Assembly: GCA_030813035.1 (NCBI GenBank)
Contig: JAUSTV010000004.1
Length of the DNA stretch: 64,000 nt
Source of the DNA: Bacillus_BA fengqiuensis
GTDB lineage: Bacteria > Bacillota > Bacilli > Bacillales > Bacillaceae_H
Strand: one strand, 5' to 3'
The stretch's first letter is position 1; each line of letters begins with the position of its first letter. The notes under the pieces are model-generated. The model saw only the letters and a program-made list of their open reading frames with translations, had not been told where the DNA came from and did no database searches. This document shows positions 48,690-58,335 of this stretch, piece by piece. The translations under genes were made by a program, and so were the position numbers.

Positions 48690-50126
48690 ATGGACATCAT
48701 AAAACGTTTATTTCAGAAAAAAAGGTTCATCATTATCATTGCACTCATTTTCTCATTATCTTTAACAATCATCTATCACAGCTACAAACCCCTCCCTCAA
48801 GGGACTTCATATGAAGGAGACATTCATCGTGTGGAGAATATCCAATTTTTATACGATTTAACCTATCAAAAAGGCCAAAGAAAAATTCATGAACGTATGA
48901 TTTTTGGTCAAATTTCCAAAGCGATTGAAGAAGCGGATAAATTTATCGTATTGGATATGTTTTTGTTCAACTCGTATACCGATTCTGGAACCGCATACCC
49001 TCCCATTACAGCACAACTGACCGAGCAGATCATCAAGAAAAAAAGGCAAAACCCCTCCATGCCCATCGTTTTTTTGACAGACGAAATTAATACGACATAT
49101 GGCTCTCATTCTACGAAAGAGCTCAATAAACTAAAACAAAATGGCATTGAAATTGTCATAACCAACTTAGAGAAGCTTCGGGACTCGAACCCCTTATATT
49201 CTAGTGTATGGCGCCTATTCTTCCAATGGTTCGGGCAAGCCGGGGACGGATGGATTCCCAATCCAATGGCAAAAGAAGCCCCAAAGGTGACTGCCCGTTC
49301 CTATTTAAAGCTGCTTAATGTGAAAGCAAACCACCGAAAAGTGATCGCTACAGATAAAACAACCATTATTTCATCAGCCAACCCGCATGATGAAAGCGGG
49401 TTCCATTCCAATGTAGCTTTTCAAGTAAATGGGAATATCATACGAGATGTATTGGAATCCGAACAAGCGGTGGCGGATTTTTCAGAGGGAACGGAATTGC
49501 CTTCATATAAGGCAGGAGCTAAAGAACAGGGGAATATATCCGTCCAGCTATTAACAGAGAGAAAGATTTTAAAACATATTCTCCAGACTCTTCAACAGGC
49601 AAGAGCAGGAGATCAAATTTGGATTGCCATGTTTTATTTAGCAGATCGGCAAATCATTAATGGTCTTGTAGAAGCTTCCAAAAAGGGAGCAGATATCCGG
49701 CTTATTCTGGACCCAAACGCCAATGCATTTGGTCGAGAAAAAATAGGGCTGCCAAACCGCCCGGTCGCTGCCGAATTAGTAGAGGATTCCGGCAAACGGA
49801 TTGCCATCCGCTGGTATAACACCCACAAAGAGCAGTTTCACCCCAAAATGATGATGTTAGTTGGAAAAAGGGAAACAACCATCATTAGCGGTTCCGCCAA
49901 TTTTACCGAACGAAATTTGGACAATTACAATTTAGAAACAAATTTAAAGATTACCGCACCCAATCAGGCCCAAGTATCACAAGACGTTTTACACTATTTC
50001 ATGCGATTATGGAACAATACAGATGGAATATTCACACTCCCTCTTCGCTCCTATGAAGATGAGACAACACCATCCAAACGGGTACTATACGCTTTTCAAA
50101 AGCTGTTTAAATTTACCACCTATTAA
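48690..50126 (+). CDS. Phospholipase D-like membrane-anchored protein
   Basis: A 478-aa protein with one N-terminal membrane helix (about 12-30) and two PLD-type halves, so the catalytic part is probably outside the cell. The first HKD motif is complete (NHRKVIATDKTTIISSANPHD is cut to HRKVIATD), followed by SSANPHDES. The second reads FHPKMMMLVGKR, then ISGSANFTERN: its H and K are present, but the usual aspartate is replaced by valine. It is distinct from the cardiolipin synthase at 22.2 kb. Substrate unknown. AAAGGGAG precedes the ATG. Confidence 0.85.
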   Translation: MDIIKRLFQKKRFIIIIALIFSLSLTIIYHSYKPLPQGTSYEGDIHRVENIQFLYDLTYQKGQRKIHERMIFGQISKAIEEADKFIVLDMFLFNSYTDSGTAYPPITAQLTEQIIKKKRQNPSMPIVFLTDEINTTYGSHSTKELNKLKQNGIEIVITNLEKLRDSNPLYSSVWRLFFQWFGQAGDGWIPNPMAKEAPKVTARSYLKLLNVKANHRKVIATDKTTIISSANPHDESGFHSNVAFQVNGNIIRDVLESEQAVADFSEGTELPSYKAGAKEQGNISVQLLTERKILKHILQTLQQARAGDQIWIAMFYLADRQIINGLVEASKKGADIRLILDPNANAFGREKIGLPNRPVAAELVEDSGKRIAIRWYNTHKEQFHPKMMMLVGKRETTIISGSANFTERNLDNYNLETNLKITAPNQAQVSQDVLHYFMRLWNNTDGIFTLPLRSYEDETTPSKRVLYAFQKLFKFTTY

Positions 50127-50216
50127 CTTTTTCAAAAAAAAAGGTTTCGTCTTCTTCCAGACCGGCTATATATTAACCAAGATAAACATTTGCAGCTGCA
50201 GCTCTACTTGATTCTC

Positions 50217-50228
50217 GTGTTATAACAC
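50217..50228. promoter_or_regulatory. 12-bp palindrome upstream of the YflT-like gene
   Basis: GTGTTATAACAC is perfectly symmetrical, 40 bases before the start codon. Possible operator. No sigma-B promoter match could be supported here. Confidence 0.3.
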
Positions 50229-50267
50229 AAAAGAACAATACGATAAACATTCAGGAGGTTATGTGAA

Positions 50268-50594
50268 ATGTTAAATGTAAAAGTAGTGGAAAATGGTGTA
50301 CAAGCAAAAGAAACGATTGAACAATTTATCCGTCAAGGATTCACAAAGGATGATATTTATCTATTCGCACACGGTAAAGACCGTTCTGAACACTTAACGG
50401 ATGCAACAGATACAAATAATGTCGGAATCAGCGAGCAAGGTTTCTTCGATAAATTATCCAATGTATTCCGTTCACGAGGAGACGAACTCCGTTCTAAAAT
50501 GCAGTCAGTAGGGTTATCAGAAGCGGAAGCTGAACAATATGAGATGGAATTAGACCGCGGCCGCGTGGTTGTTGTAGCGACAAAGGCAGCATAA
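50268..50594 (+). CDS. yflT: YflT-like general stress protein
   Basis: A 108-aa protein of the general-stress 17M/YflT family. The fold is a short ferredoxin-like alpha-beta domain (VKVVENGVQAKETIEQFIRQ, FTKDDIYLFAH) followed by a charged helix (RSRGDELRSKMQSVGLSEAE) and the strand GRVVVVAT. Family members in B. subtilis are heat- and sigma-B-induced; molecular role unknown. CAGGAGG precedes the ATG. The symbol follows the family name and orthology is not proven. Confidence 0.8.
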   Translation: MLNVKVVENGVQAKETIEQFIRQGFTKDDIYLFAHGKDRSEHLTDATDTNNVGISEQGFFDKLSNVFRSRGDELRSKMQSVGLSEAEAEQYEMELDRGRVVVVATKAA

Positions 50595-50640
50595 AAACAA
50601 AGAAAAGGAGACCGGTCTGGGTCTCCTTCTCTTTGTTTTT
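50593..50640 (+). terminator. Terminator of the YflT-like gene
   Basis: AAAACAAAGAAAAGGAGACC pairs, with one bulge, with GGTCTCCTTCTCTTTGTTTT, followed by T. Confidence 0.88.
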
Positions 50641-50665
50641 TACTAGCCTAACGATTATATAGAGA

Positions 50666-50731
50666 ATAAAAAGCCTCTTAGATTTGATTAGATATCCTTA
50701 AAAGATGCCCAATCCATTTTCTAAGAGGCTT
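50666..50731 (-). terminator. Terminator of alaP
   Basis: AAGCCTCTTAGA (50671-50682) pairs with TCTAAGAGGCTT (50720-50731). On the minus strand TTTTTATT follows. Confidence 0.82.
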
Positions 50732-50751
50732 AAAAATTGTGGCTTCGCTAA

Positions 50752-52152
50752 TTAGCCAACTTGTTTATGAACGTCACTTTTTACTTTGTTTTTTTTATGG
50801 AATCCTTTTCCGTAGTAGAATGCTACTAGGATAATTAACCATACAGGTCCTACTATTAATGCAATTCTTGTCTCTGGGAAATACGCCATTAAACCGACTA
50901 CTAGGATTAAGAAAGCTAATGAGAAATAAGAAGTAAGCGGATATAAAGGCATTTTATATTTTAAACCTTGTTTTTGTTCTGGAGTTAAACCTTTACGGTA
51001 ACGAATTTGAGATAATAAAATCATACTCCATGTCCAAATCGCACCGAAAGTTGAAATACTCGTTACCCATGTAAATACTTGAGCCGGTACCAGGTAGTTT
51101 AATACTACCCCGATCAATAAAGCGCCTGCAGTCGCTAAAACCGCTAAACTAGGTACACCATTTTTATTCAGCTTACCATATGCTTTTGGCGCTTCTCCAT
51201 TTTCCGCCAAATTAAACAACATACGTGCTGTACTGAAAATACCACCGTTACAAGAAGAAAGAGCTGCTGTTAACACAACAAAGTTAATGATTCCTGCTGC
51301 TGCAGGGATACCGATTTTTTCAAAAGTTAAAACGAATGGACTTCCTTGTGTACCAATTTCCGTCCAAGGATAGATAGACATAATAACAAGTAAAGCACCT
51401 ACATAGAAGATGAGAATTCGCCAAAAAACTGTATCGATTGCTCTTGATAATGTTTTTTCAGGATTTTTTACCTCTCCTGCCGTAATACCAATCATCTCAA
51501 TCCCTAAGAAAGCAAACATAACCATTTGTAACGACATTAATACCCCAGTAATACCATTTGGAAGGATTCCTCCATGTTCCCAAAGGTTGCTGATGCCTGT
51601 CGCAATTCCGCCGTTACCAATTCCAAATACAATCATGCCCACACCGATAACGATCATAAAGATAATTGCTACAATTTTAATTAAAGCAAACCAAAATTCT
51701 AATTCCCCATATGCTTTTACAGCAAGGAAGTTAACCGCTGCCATAATTACTAATGCTGCTAACGCCCAAATCCAGCGCGGTACATCCGGGAACCAGAATT
51801 CCATGTAAATTCCCGCTGCTGTAATCTCGGCCATACAAGTAACAACCCACAAAAACCAATAATTCCATCCTGTTATATAACCTGCAAGTGGTCCTAAATA
51901 GTCACGTGCATATTGACTAAATGAGCCTGCTACGGGATTTTGAATCGCCATTTCACCAAGTGCTCTCATAATAAAGAACATAATCATTCCAGCGAATCCA
52001 TACGCCAGCAAGATACCAGGACCCGCTAACTTGATTGCGGACGCTGACCCAAGGAATAGCCCTACCCCAATGGCTGCACCTAAAGACATAAGTGTAATAT
52101 GCCTTTCTTCTAAACCACGTTGCAATTGTTTTCCTGAAGAATTGTTCTGCAT
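50752..52152 (-). CDS. alaP: APC-family amino acid permease, probably the alanine transporter AlaP
   Basis: A 466-aa permease with about twelve membrane helices. The amino acid transporter signature is present: LEERHITLMSLGAAIGVGLF, then GPGILLAYGFAG and FFIMRALGEMA. The sequence closely resembles B. subtilis AlaP (YtnA). The neighbours support alanine as substrate: adeR, ald and alr follow. GGGGGAG is spaced six bases from the ATG at 52152; the in-frame TTG at 52167 is part of the ribosome site region. It is divergent from adeR across a 477-base gap, which contains ATTACAC/GTGTAAT (52223-52254) as a possible operator and nothing else I can name. Confidence 0.85.
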   Translation of the reverse strand: MQNNSSGKQLQRGLEERHITLMSLGAAIGVGLFLGSASAIKLAGPGILLAYGFAGMIMFFIMRALGEMAIQNPVAGSFSQYARDYLGPLAGYITGWNYWFLWVVTCMAEITAAGIYMEFWFPDVPRWIWALAALVIMAAVNFLAVKAYGELEFWFALIKIVAIIFMIVIGVGMIVFGIGNGGIATGISNLWEHGGILPNGITGVLMSLQMVMFAFLGIEMIGITAGEVKNPEKTLSRAIDTVFWRILIFYVGALLVIMSIYPWTEIGTQGSPFVLTFEKIGIPAAAGIINFVVLTAALSSCNGGIFSTARMLFNLAENGEAPKAYGKLNKNGVPSLAVLATAGALLIGVVLNYLVPAQVFTWVTSISTFGAIWTWSMILLSQIRYRKGLTPEQKQGLKYKMPLYPLTSYFSLAFLILVVGLMAYFPETRIALIVGPVWLIILVAFYYGKGFHKKNKVKSDVHKQVG

Positions 52153-52629
52153 AATCTTCTCCCCCAATCTATTAACCCGTGATTACTTAAAGCTTTAAAC
52201 TCCCATGCTTAATAAGCTTTTCATTACACTTAATGATGTTTATAATGGTGTAATCACAATGTTAAAAATAAAGATATGTCTTCTTGTTTCGTCTCCTTGT
52301 AATATAAATAAATCGATAATTTCTACTTAATATATAAAGGAGAAAAAACATCATTCGCACAGAACTTCCTTTGCTTACTCCTGATCTCTAGAACTTATTT
52401 TATTTCTCTACAATACATATATACTGTTAACGCTTACATTTAATAAAAATCAGCTTCGAAAGTTTCTGTACGATAATTTTAACATTTTTGTGAACGATTT
52501 TTTTTGTGGAATTACTAAAAGTTTAAGTTATAATTTTGTTGATTTAAACAAATAGTCAAACCACAACGCTAATAAGACTATCAGAAAAATAAAAATAAAT
52601 CAATTATATTTAGATAAAGAGGGATTTGT

Positions 52630-53862
52630 ATGACATATATGAAAAATGATCCTTTCAGGGCCAATTTTGACAGTTTAGAGGAATTCGCTGATGTAGTGAG
52701 CGAAGTTCTTCATTGCCCTATTACGATAGAAGATGCAAACCATCGTTTAATTGCTTACAGCACACATGATGAAAGAACAGATCCAGCGAGAATCTCTACT
52801 ATTATCGGACGCCGCGTTCCCGAAAAAGTCATTAATAACCTTTGGAAAGAAGGAGTCATTCCCGCCCTTTTAAAAAGTCGTGAGCCCGTTCGTGTCAAAA
52901 CGATGGATGATATAGGTTTAGGAGATAGAGTAGCTGTTTCTATATGGAAAAAGGAAGAAGTATTAGGTTTCATTTGGGCTTTAGAAGTAGAAAAACCTTT
53001 AAATGAGCAAGATTTAACTTTATTAAAGCAAGCAGCTGAAGCGGCTAAGAATAAACTACTGCAACTTCAAGCCCGCAAGACCAAAAAAGAAGAACATTTT
53101 CAAGAGTTCTTTTGGAAGCTTCTCACTGGCCATATCCAATCCAATGAAGAAATCACTGATAACTTCCTTAAATTTCAAATAACGCCTTCTCCTTTCTTCG
53201 CTGTGGTGGTTCTCCAATTCCAGGAAGATGTAACAAATGAAGAAGAAAAACAAATTTCATACTTGTTACAAACGAATCAACGGTTGAAGATTGCTCTTTA
53301 TACAATTGACCATCACCAATTAATTTTGTTGATTTCTCTAAACCCGACAGAGCAGCCTTTAAACAAATTAAATGATTTTGTTGAGACGTTTGTTCACAAG
53401 ATGGAAGAGCGATTTGGCGTAAAGCAGATCAAACCAGCGTTTAGCAGTATATATAGCGATTACCAAAAGGTAGAGAAGGCCTATCGCGAAGCGCTGACCG
53501 TTTTATCTATGAAAGAAAAATTTCCTTCTGAAGTAAAAGATATTCATGGCTATCAAAATCTCGGTATTTATCAATTCATTGATATTCTTTTGGAGAAACG
53601 CACAAATGATGGTTATGAAAACCACGCTTTAACGAAACTCCACGAATATGACCAAAAACATAATAGCGACCTTATAGATACACTTGAAGTGTTTTTAAAC
53701 AAAGATGACAATGTCAACGAAGCGGCCAGAGCGTTAAACGTTCATACCAATACACTAAACTATAGGCTGAAACGCATTAGTGAAATCGGGGAGATTAATT
53801 TAAAAGACCCGAACCAAAAGATGACTCTTTATCTTGACCTTAAGCTTGAAAAGTTTAAGTGA
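52630..53862 (+). CDS. adeR: PucR-type transcriptional activator AdeR
   Basis: A 410-aa regulator. An N-terminal GAF-like sensing domain (about 12-140: EVLHCPITIEDANHRLIAYS) is followed by a central GGDEF-like segment and a C-terminal PucR helix-turn-helix (about 360-400: NEAARALNVHTNTLNYRLKR). In B. subtilis AdeR lies next to ald and activates it in response to alanine; gene order here is the same. AGAGGGA precedes the ATG. Divergent alaP may be a further target. Confidence 0.9.
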   Translation: MTYMKNDPFRANFDSLEEFADVVSEVLHCPITIEDANHRLIAYSTHDERTDPARISTIIGRRVPEKVINNLWKEGVIPALLKSREPVRVKTMDDIGLGDRVAVSIWKKEEVLGFIWALEVEKPLNEQDLTLLKQAAEAAKNKLLQLQARKTKKEEHFQEFFWKLLTGHIQSNEEITDNFLKFQITPSPFFAVVVLQFQEDVTNEEEKQISYLLQTNQRLKIALYTIDHHQLILLISLNPTEQPLNKLNDFVETFVHKMEERFGVKQIKPAFSSIYSDYQKVEKAYREALTVLSMKEKFPSEVKDIHGYQNLGIYQFIDILLEKRTNDGYENHALTKLHEYDQKHNSDLIDTLEVFLNKDDNVNEAARALNVHTNTLNYRLKRISEIGEINLKDPNQKMTLYLDLKLEKFK

Positions 53863-53870
53863 TTGTGAAC

Positions 53871-53892
53871 TTTTTGTGAAAAATAACAAAAA
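53871..53892 (+). promoter_or_regulatory. Inverted repeat upstream of ald, candidate AdeR site
   Basis: TTTTTGT (53871-53877) and ACAAAAA (53886-53892) form a perfect inverted repeat, centred about 67 bases upstream of the likely -10 box TATACT (53944-53949). No good -35 is seen, as expected for an activator-dependent promoter. Direct TTGTGAA copies lie nearby. Confidence 0.42.
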
Positions 53893-53998
53893 ATCGTGAA
53901 ATCTTTCTCCTTTATCAACAAAGAAAAAATGCGAAAAACATTTTATACTGAAGTCACAAAGAAACAAAACGCAAGTTGCTAAGGGAGGAAATCACGAT

Positions 53999-55132
53999 AT
54001 GATTATCGGTGTACCTGGAGAAATTAAAAATAATGAAAATCGCGTTGCTCTTACTCCTGCTGGGGTAGTATCATTTTTAAACGCTGGACATAAAGTTTTA
54101 GTAGAAAAAGACGCTGGTATTGGAAGCGGTTTCACTAATGAAGATTACATTGCTGCTGGTGCAGAAGTTATTGAAAGCGCTGCAAATGTATGGGCTCAAG
54201 CTGACATGGTCATGAAAGTTAAAGAGCCTCTTGAAAGTGAGTACAAGTACTTCCGTCCTGGTTTAATTCTATTCACATATTTACATTTAGCTGCTGAGCC
54301 TGCTTTAGCTCAAGCTCTTAAAGATTCAGGCGTTATCGCTATCGCATATGAAACGGTAGCAGTAAGCCGCACACTTCCGCTTCTTACACCTATGAGTGAA
54401 GTAGCTGGTCGTATGGCTGCACAAATCGGTGCACAATTCTTACAAAAGACAAACGGCGGCCAAGGTATCCTTCTTGCAGGCGTTCCTGGCGTAAACCGCG
54501 GTAAAGTAACCATCATCGGCGGTGGTATCGTAGGAACAAACGCTGCGAAAATGGCAATCGGCCTAGGCGCTGATGTAACAATCATCGACTTAAGCGCTGA
54601 TCGTTTACGTCAATTAGATGATATTTTCGGCAACCAAATCAAAACGTTAATGTCTAACCCATTCAATATCGCTGAAGCTGTAAAAGAAGCAGATCTTTTA
54701 ATCGGTGCGGTATTAATTCCGGGTGCAAAAGCCCCTAAGCTTGTAACGGAAGAAATGGTTAAATCAATGAAACCTGGTTCAGTGATTGTGGACGTTGCAA
54801 TCGACCAAGGCGGTGTAGTTGAAACATGTGACCATGTAACGACTCATGATAACCCAACATTTGAAAAACACGGCGTTGTTCACTACTCTGTTGCGAACAT
54901 GCCTGGTGCGGTTCCAAGAACGTCTACAATTGCTTTAACAAATGTAACGGTTCCTTATGCACTGCAAATTGCAAACAAAGGCGTATTCAAAGCAATCGCT
55001 GAAAACGGTGCATTAAAACTTGGCGTAAACGTAGCAAACGGCGAAGTTACGTACGAAGCAGTAGCAAAAGATCTTGGTTACACTTATGTAGCTGTTGAAA
55101 AAGCTCTTGAAAAAGAATTAACAGCTAACTAA
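53999..55132 (+). CDS. ald: Alanine dehydrogenase
   Basis: A 377-aa NAD-dependent enzyme converting L-alanine to pyruvate and ammonia, needed in B. subtilis for growth on alanine and for sporulation. Catalytic and substrate residues are in place: Arg15, Lys75 in MKVKEP and His96 in YLHLAAE. The Rossmann segment reads TIIGGGIVGTNAAKMAIGLG. AAGGGAGGAAA precedes the ATG. It is followed by its terminator and, 87 bases on, by alr. Confidence 0.98.
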   Translation: MIIGVPGEIKNNENRVALTPAGVVSFLNAGHKVLVEKDAGIGSGFTNEDYIAAGAEVIESAANVWAQADMVMKVKEPLESEYKYFRPGLILFTYLHLAAEPALAQALKDSGVIAIAYETVAVSRTLPLLTPMSEVAGRMAAQIGAQFLQKTNGGQGILLAGVPGVNRGKVTIIGGGIVGTNAAKMAIGLGADVTIIDLSADRLRQLDDIFGNQIKTLMSNPFNIAEAVKEADLLIGAVLIPGAKAPKLVTEEMVKSMKPGSVIVDVAIDQGGVVETCDHVTTHDNPTFEKHGVVHYSVANMPGAVPRTSTIALTNVTVPYALQIANKGVFKAIAENGALKLGVNVANGEVTYEAVAKDLGYTYVAVEKALEKELTAN

Positions 55133-55161
55133 TCATTAACTTATTCGACCACAATATGCCT

Positions 55162-55193
55162 CCCCTCAAGAAGTTGCTCTTGAGGGGTTTTTT
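55162..55193 (+). terminator. Terminator of ald
   Basis: CCCCTCAAGA (55162-55171) pairs with TCTTGAGGGG (55178-55187), followed by TTTTTT. Confidence 0.9.
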
Positions 55194-55219
55194 ATACAGA
55201 TATTCGGAGGGATGGAACC

Positions 55220-56401
55220 ATGAAGCAATATAGTTATCGGGATACATGGGCGGAAATTTCATTAGAAGCCGTTCAACACAATGTTCAACAATTTAGACGT
55301 TATATCGAGCGGCCGACCAAATTAATGGCTGTCGTCAAAGCTGATGGATACGGACACGGCGCAATCAAAATCGCCCAAACAGCGGTTCAGTCAGGAGCAG
55401 ATTATTTGGCAGTTGCCCTTTTAGATGAAGCCTTAGAATTAAGAAGCGCAGGAATTTCCCAACCTATCCTCGTTTTGGGCTACACTCCTGCCCACTCTGT
55501 AAAGAAAGCGATTACATATAGTATTGCGCTAACGGTGTTTTGTGATGATGTACTCGATGAAGTCATCCACCAAGCGGGACAGCTTAAGCAAACGGTCTCC
55601 ATTCATCTAAAAATCGACAGCGGGATGTCACGAATTGGGGTAACCTCAAAAGAAGATGCATTGAGATTGGCCCAAAAAGCCATTAACTCTCCTTTCGTAT
55701 ACTTGGAAGGCATTTTTACGCATTTTGCGAACGCAGACAGTGAAGACCCGTCTTATACCCGTGAACAATTTACAAGATTCATGGAAATGGTTGAATCGAT
55801 TGAAGAGGAGAATATTCATATTCCTATCAAGCATTGCTGCAACAGTGCGGCAACGATGAATTTTCCCGATATGCATCTAGATATGGTCCGTGTCGGAATC
55901 GCCTTATACGGCTTATATCCTGATACTTCATTAAAAGGGCACTCCATAAAGCTTCAACAGGCAATGAGCCTAAAAACGAAAATCGCGGCTTTAAAAACGG
56001 TCCCTGCCGCGCAGCCGATCAGCTACGGGTGCACATTTACCCCTTCTTCTGACAGTATCATTGCGACCTTGCCTATCGGGTATGCAGATGGAGTTTCCCG
56101 CCTCCTCTCCAATCGAGGAAAGGTATTAACCCGGGGACAAGCAGCTCCTGTGGCAGGACGAGTTTGCATGGATCAAATGATGATTGATGTATCTCATGTT
56201 GAGGGTAGCAGCATTGGAGACGAAGTAACCCTGTTTGGCCAAAATCAACAGTCCTTCCAATCCGTCGATGACATCGCCTCGCTCATGGGAACCATCAATT
56301 ATGAGGTCGTTTGTTTAATCGGAAAACGTGTACCTCGTATTTATATTAAAGAAGATCCACAACTACTAGCTGTACATAATAAAGAGTACATCACTCTCTA
56401 A
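55220..56401 (+). CDS. alr: Alanine racemase
   Basis: A 393-aa PLP enzyme interconverting L- and D-alanine. The PLP lysine is Lys40 in AVVKADGYGHG. The catalytic tyrosine lies in the LPIGYADGVSR region, and DMVRVGIALYGLYP is the usual domain boundary. CGGAGGGATGG precedes the ATG. It is placed with ald, adeR and alaP, so besides cell-wall D-alanine it may serve D-alanine use as a nutrient or modulate the L-alanine germinant. Whether this is the sole racemase cannot be told from this window. Confidence 0.97.
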   Translation: MKQYSYRDTWAEISLEAVQHNVQQFRRYIERPTKLMAVVKADGYGHGAIKIAQTAVQSGADYLAVALLDEALELRSAGISQPILVLGYTPAHSVKKAITYSIALTVFCDDVLDEVIHQAGQLKQTVSIHLKIDSGMSRIGVTSKEDALRLAQKAINSPFVYLEGIFTHFANADSEDPSYTREQFTRFMEMVESIEEENIHIPIKHCCNSAATMNFPDMHLDMVRVGIALYGLYPDTSLKGHSIKLQQAMSLKTKIAALKTVPAAQPISYGCTFTPSSDSIIATLPIGYADGVSRLLSNRGKVLTRGQAAPVAGRVCMDQMMIDVSHVEGSSIGDEVTLFGQNQQSFQSVDDIASLMGTINYEVVCLIGKRVPRIYIKEDPQLLAVHNKEYITL

Positions 56402-56474
56402 AAGAGAACTTTATTCGTGCAAATCTTACGGTGAGTCACTAAAGGATAAACACCCATTCCTTTCTTCAACCTAA

Positions 56475-56536
56475 AAAGAACCTTCAAAGAATGGATTCAT
56501 TTCACCGAATTCTCCTGAAGGTTCTTTATTTTTTCC
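56475..56536. terminator. Terminator between alr and hisC
   Basis: AAAGAACCTTCA (56475-56486) pairs with TGAAGGTTCTTT (56516-56527), followed by TTTTTT on the plus strand and TTTTT on the minus strand. Confidence 0.85.
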
Positions 56537-56633
56537 ATTTCACATTTCCGCTTTAGACGATGCCAACTACACAAAGTCTTTAAAAAGAGTGGATTTCCTC
56601 AACTGCCATTCAAACGAAAAGCTTTCATCCTCT

Positions 56634-57737
56634 TCATAAAATTTCATGTAACGCTTCAATAAACGCTTTTGTTTCTTCTTCTTTCCCAATTGATACACGT
56701 AAAGATGTCGGCAGCCCATACCCTTTCAGAACCCGGACAATGATTCCCTTTTGGGCCAGCTCTTGGAAGAGATGGTCCCCATTAATCTTAGTATCTACAT
56801 AAACAAAATTACCATTTGATCGAATGTACTCAAAACCTAATTGCTCGAATGCTTCATAAAGAAGCTGTTTCCCTTCTTCATTCAGTTGTTTTGATGCCTG
56901 GACATGTTCCAAATCGTCAAAACTTGCGAGCGCTCCTGCTTGTGCAATTCCATTAACATTAAACGGCGGGCGCACATGGTGAATGGCTTCTGTTAAGGCC
57001 ACACTGCCTATCCCATAGCCAATTCGGGCTGCTGCAAGAGAATAAATTTTAGAGAATGTACGTACGATGAGAATATTTTCGTAATCGGAAATATATTTGA
57101 CGGCTGTCGAAAACTCGGGGTCATTGGCGTATTCATAATAAGCCTCATCGATAATGACAATGATATTTTTTGGCACACGTTTTAAGAAGGCTCCCATTTG
57201 TTCGTCCGAAATAATGGCCCCTGTTGGATTATTGGGATTACAAAGGCATATCATCTTTGTTTTTTCGGTAACGGATTGAAGGATTCCCTCTAAATCCGTC
57301 TCCAGCTGACCTGACATAGGGACTTTGACAGGAGCAGCCCCCATTAAATGAGCCGCTGCTTCATATTGAACAAACGTAACAGCCGGCATGATAACCTCAT
57401 CTTCAGGCTCCAAAAATGTTTGAGCAGCCAAATTAATCATGTCATCCGCTCCGTTTGACAACAGGACTTGCTCGCGTTGCACACCTTCACGGCTGGCGAT
57501 TGCTTCTTGAAGCTCTTCTCCCCTGGAGCTTGGATATAAATTGGTTGCTCTTATCGCTTGTTCCATTGCTTGAATGGCTTTGGTAGAAGGACCAAATGGA
57601 TTTTCATTGAAGGAAAGCTTGTATACGTTCTCTTTTTTCAGTATTTTTTTTAATTCCTCAACAGGGTAGTCAGCCATCTGACATACATAAGGAGTTAAAT
57701 TAGGATAAACCTTTCGAACTACCGTTTCAATATTCAT
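56634..57737 (-). CDS. hisC: Histidinol-phosphate aminotransferase family enzyme (HisC-like)
   Basis: A 367-aa fold-type I PLP aminotransferase. LSFNENPFGPS, LSNGADDMI, CNPNNPTGAII, DEAYYEYA and the PLP lysine in VRTFSKIYSLAAARIGYG fit the HisC branch. It stands alone, with no his or trp genes nearby, so a role with aromatic amino acids or another oxo acid is as likely as histidine synthesis. GAGG lies eight bases before the ATG at 57737. The 598-base gap to pdxK holds a weak hairpin (ACCTCA...TGAGGT at about 58226-58253) and an R1 fragment (58268-58280). Confidence 0.85.
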   Translation of the reverse strand: MNIETVVRKVYPNLTPYVCQMADYPVEELKKILKKENVYKLSFNENPFGPSTKAIQAMEQAIRATNLYPSSRGEELQEAIASREGVQREQVLLSNGADDMINLAAQTFLEPEDEVIMPAVTFVQYEAAAHLMGAAPVKVPMSGQLETDLEGILQSVTEKTKMICLCNPNNPTGAIISDEQMGAFLKRVPKNIIVIIDEAYYEYANDPEFSTAVKYISDYENILIVRTFSKIYSLAAARIGYGIGSVALTEAIHHVRPPFNVNGIAQAGALASFDDLEHVQASKQLNEEGKQLLYEAFEQLGFEYIRSNGNFVYVDTKINGDHLFQELAQKGIIVRVLKGYGLPTSLRVSIGKEEETKAFIEALHEIL

Positions 57738-58335
57738 CATTTATTCCTCATTTCATGGTTATTTTTAATAGGACCTTTACATTTTCTTCCCTTCGAACAC
57801 AATGGCTTTTTCCAAGCCTTCCGATATAATCTCCCGCTTCTTTTAACACACGGGGCTTTCAAACATATTAGGCGGGTCTAACTGTTCTCCTCATCTCCCC
57901 ACACCTTTTCTGAATTAAATGAAAATTGAATGTTTATTTATAAATATAAATACACCTATTTGATATGTCAATATAGCATTTGAATAACAAAACATAATAT
58001 AGAATAAATATAATATAAAACGAATAGATTATCATCACTTATAAACAGATTCACTTTCCTGATACATCATTCAAGGATGTTATCATTATCTCGGGACATA
58101 AAATCAAAATAGCCATATGAAATTTTGTCGTATCGGTAAAATGTATTCATACATGAACAGAAAACCGATGAAATCCATTTACAACCCAACAAGAAGAAGC
58201 TACCATTATAATCAAAGTTGAAACACCTCAATGTTTACTTATAAAAACTGAGGTTTTATGTCCCTATAGAGCGGGATAAAATACACTCGAAGCATTATGA
58301 CTGAAAATCAAGTATCAACTAAGGAGGATTTTTTC

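Noticed and set aside
58221..58260. Possible riboswitch terminator upstream of pdxK
   Set aside because: The stem is only six base pairs with a long loop, and no TPP or other aptamer core could be found upstream.
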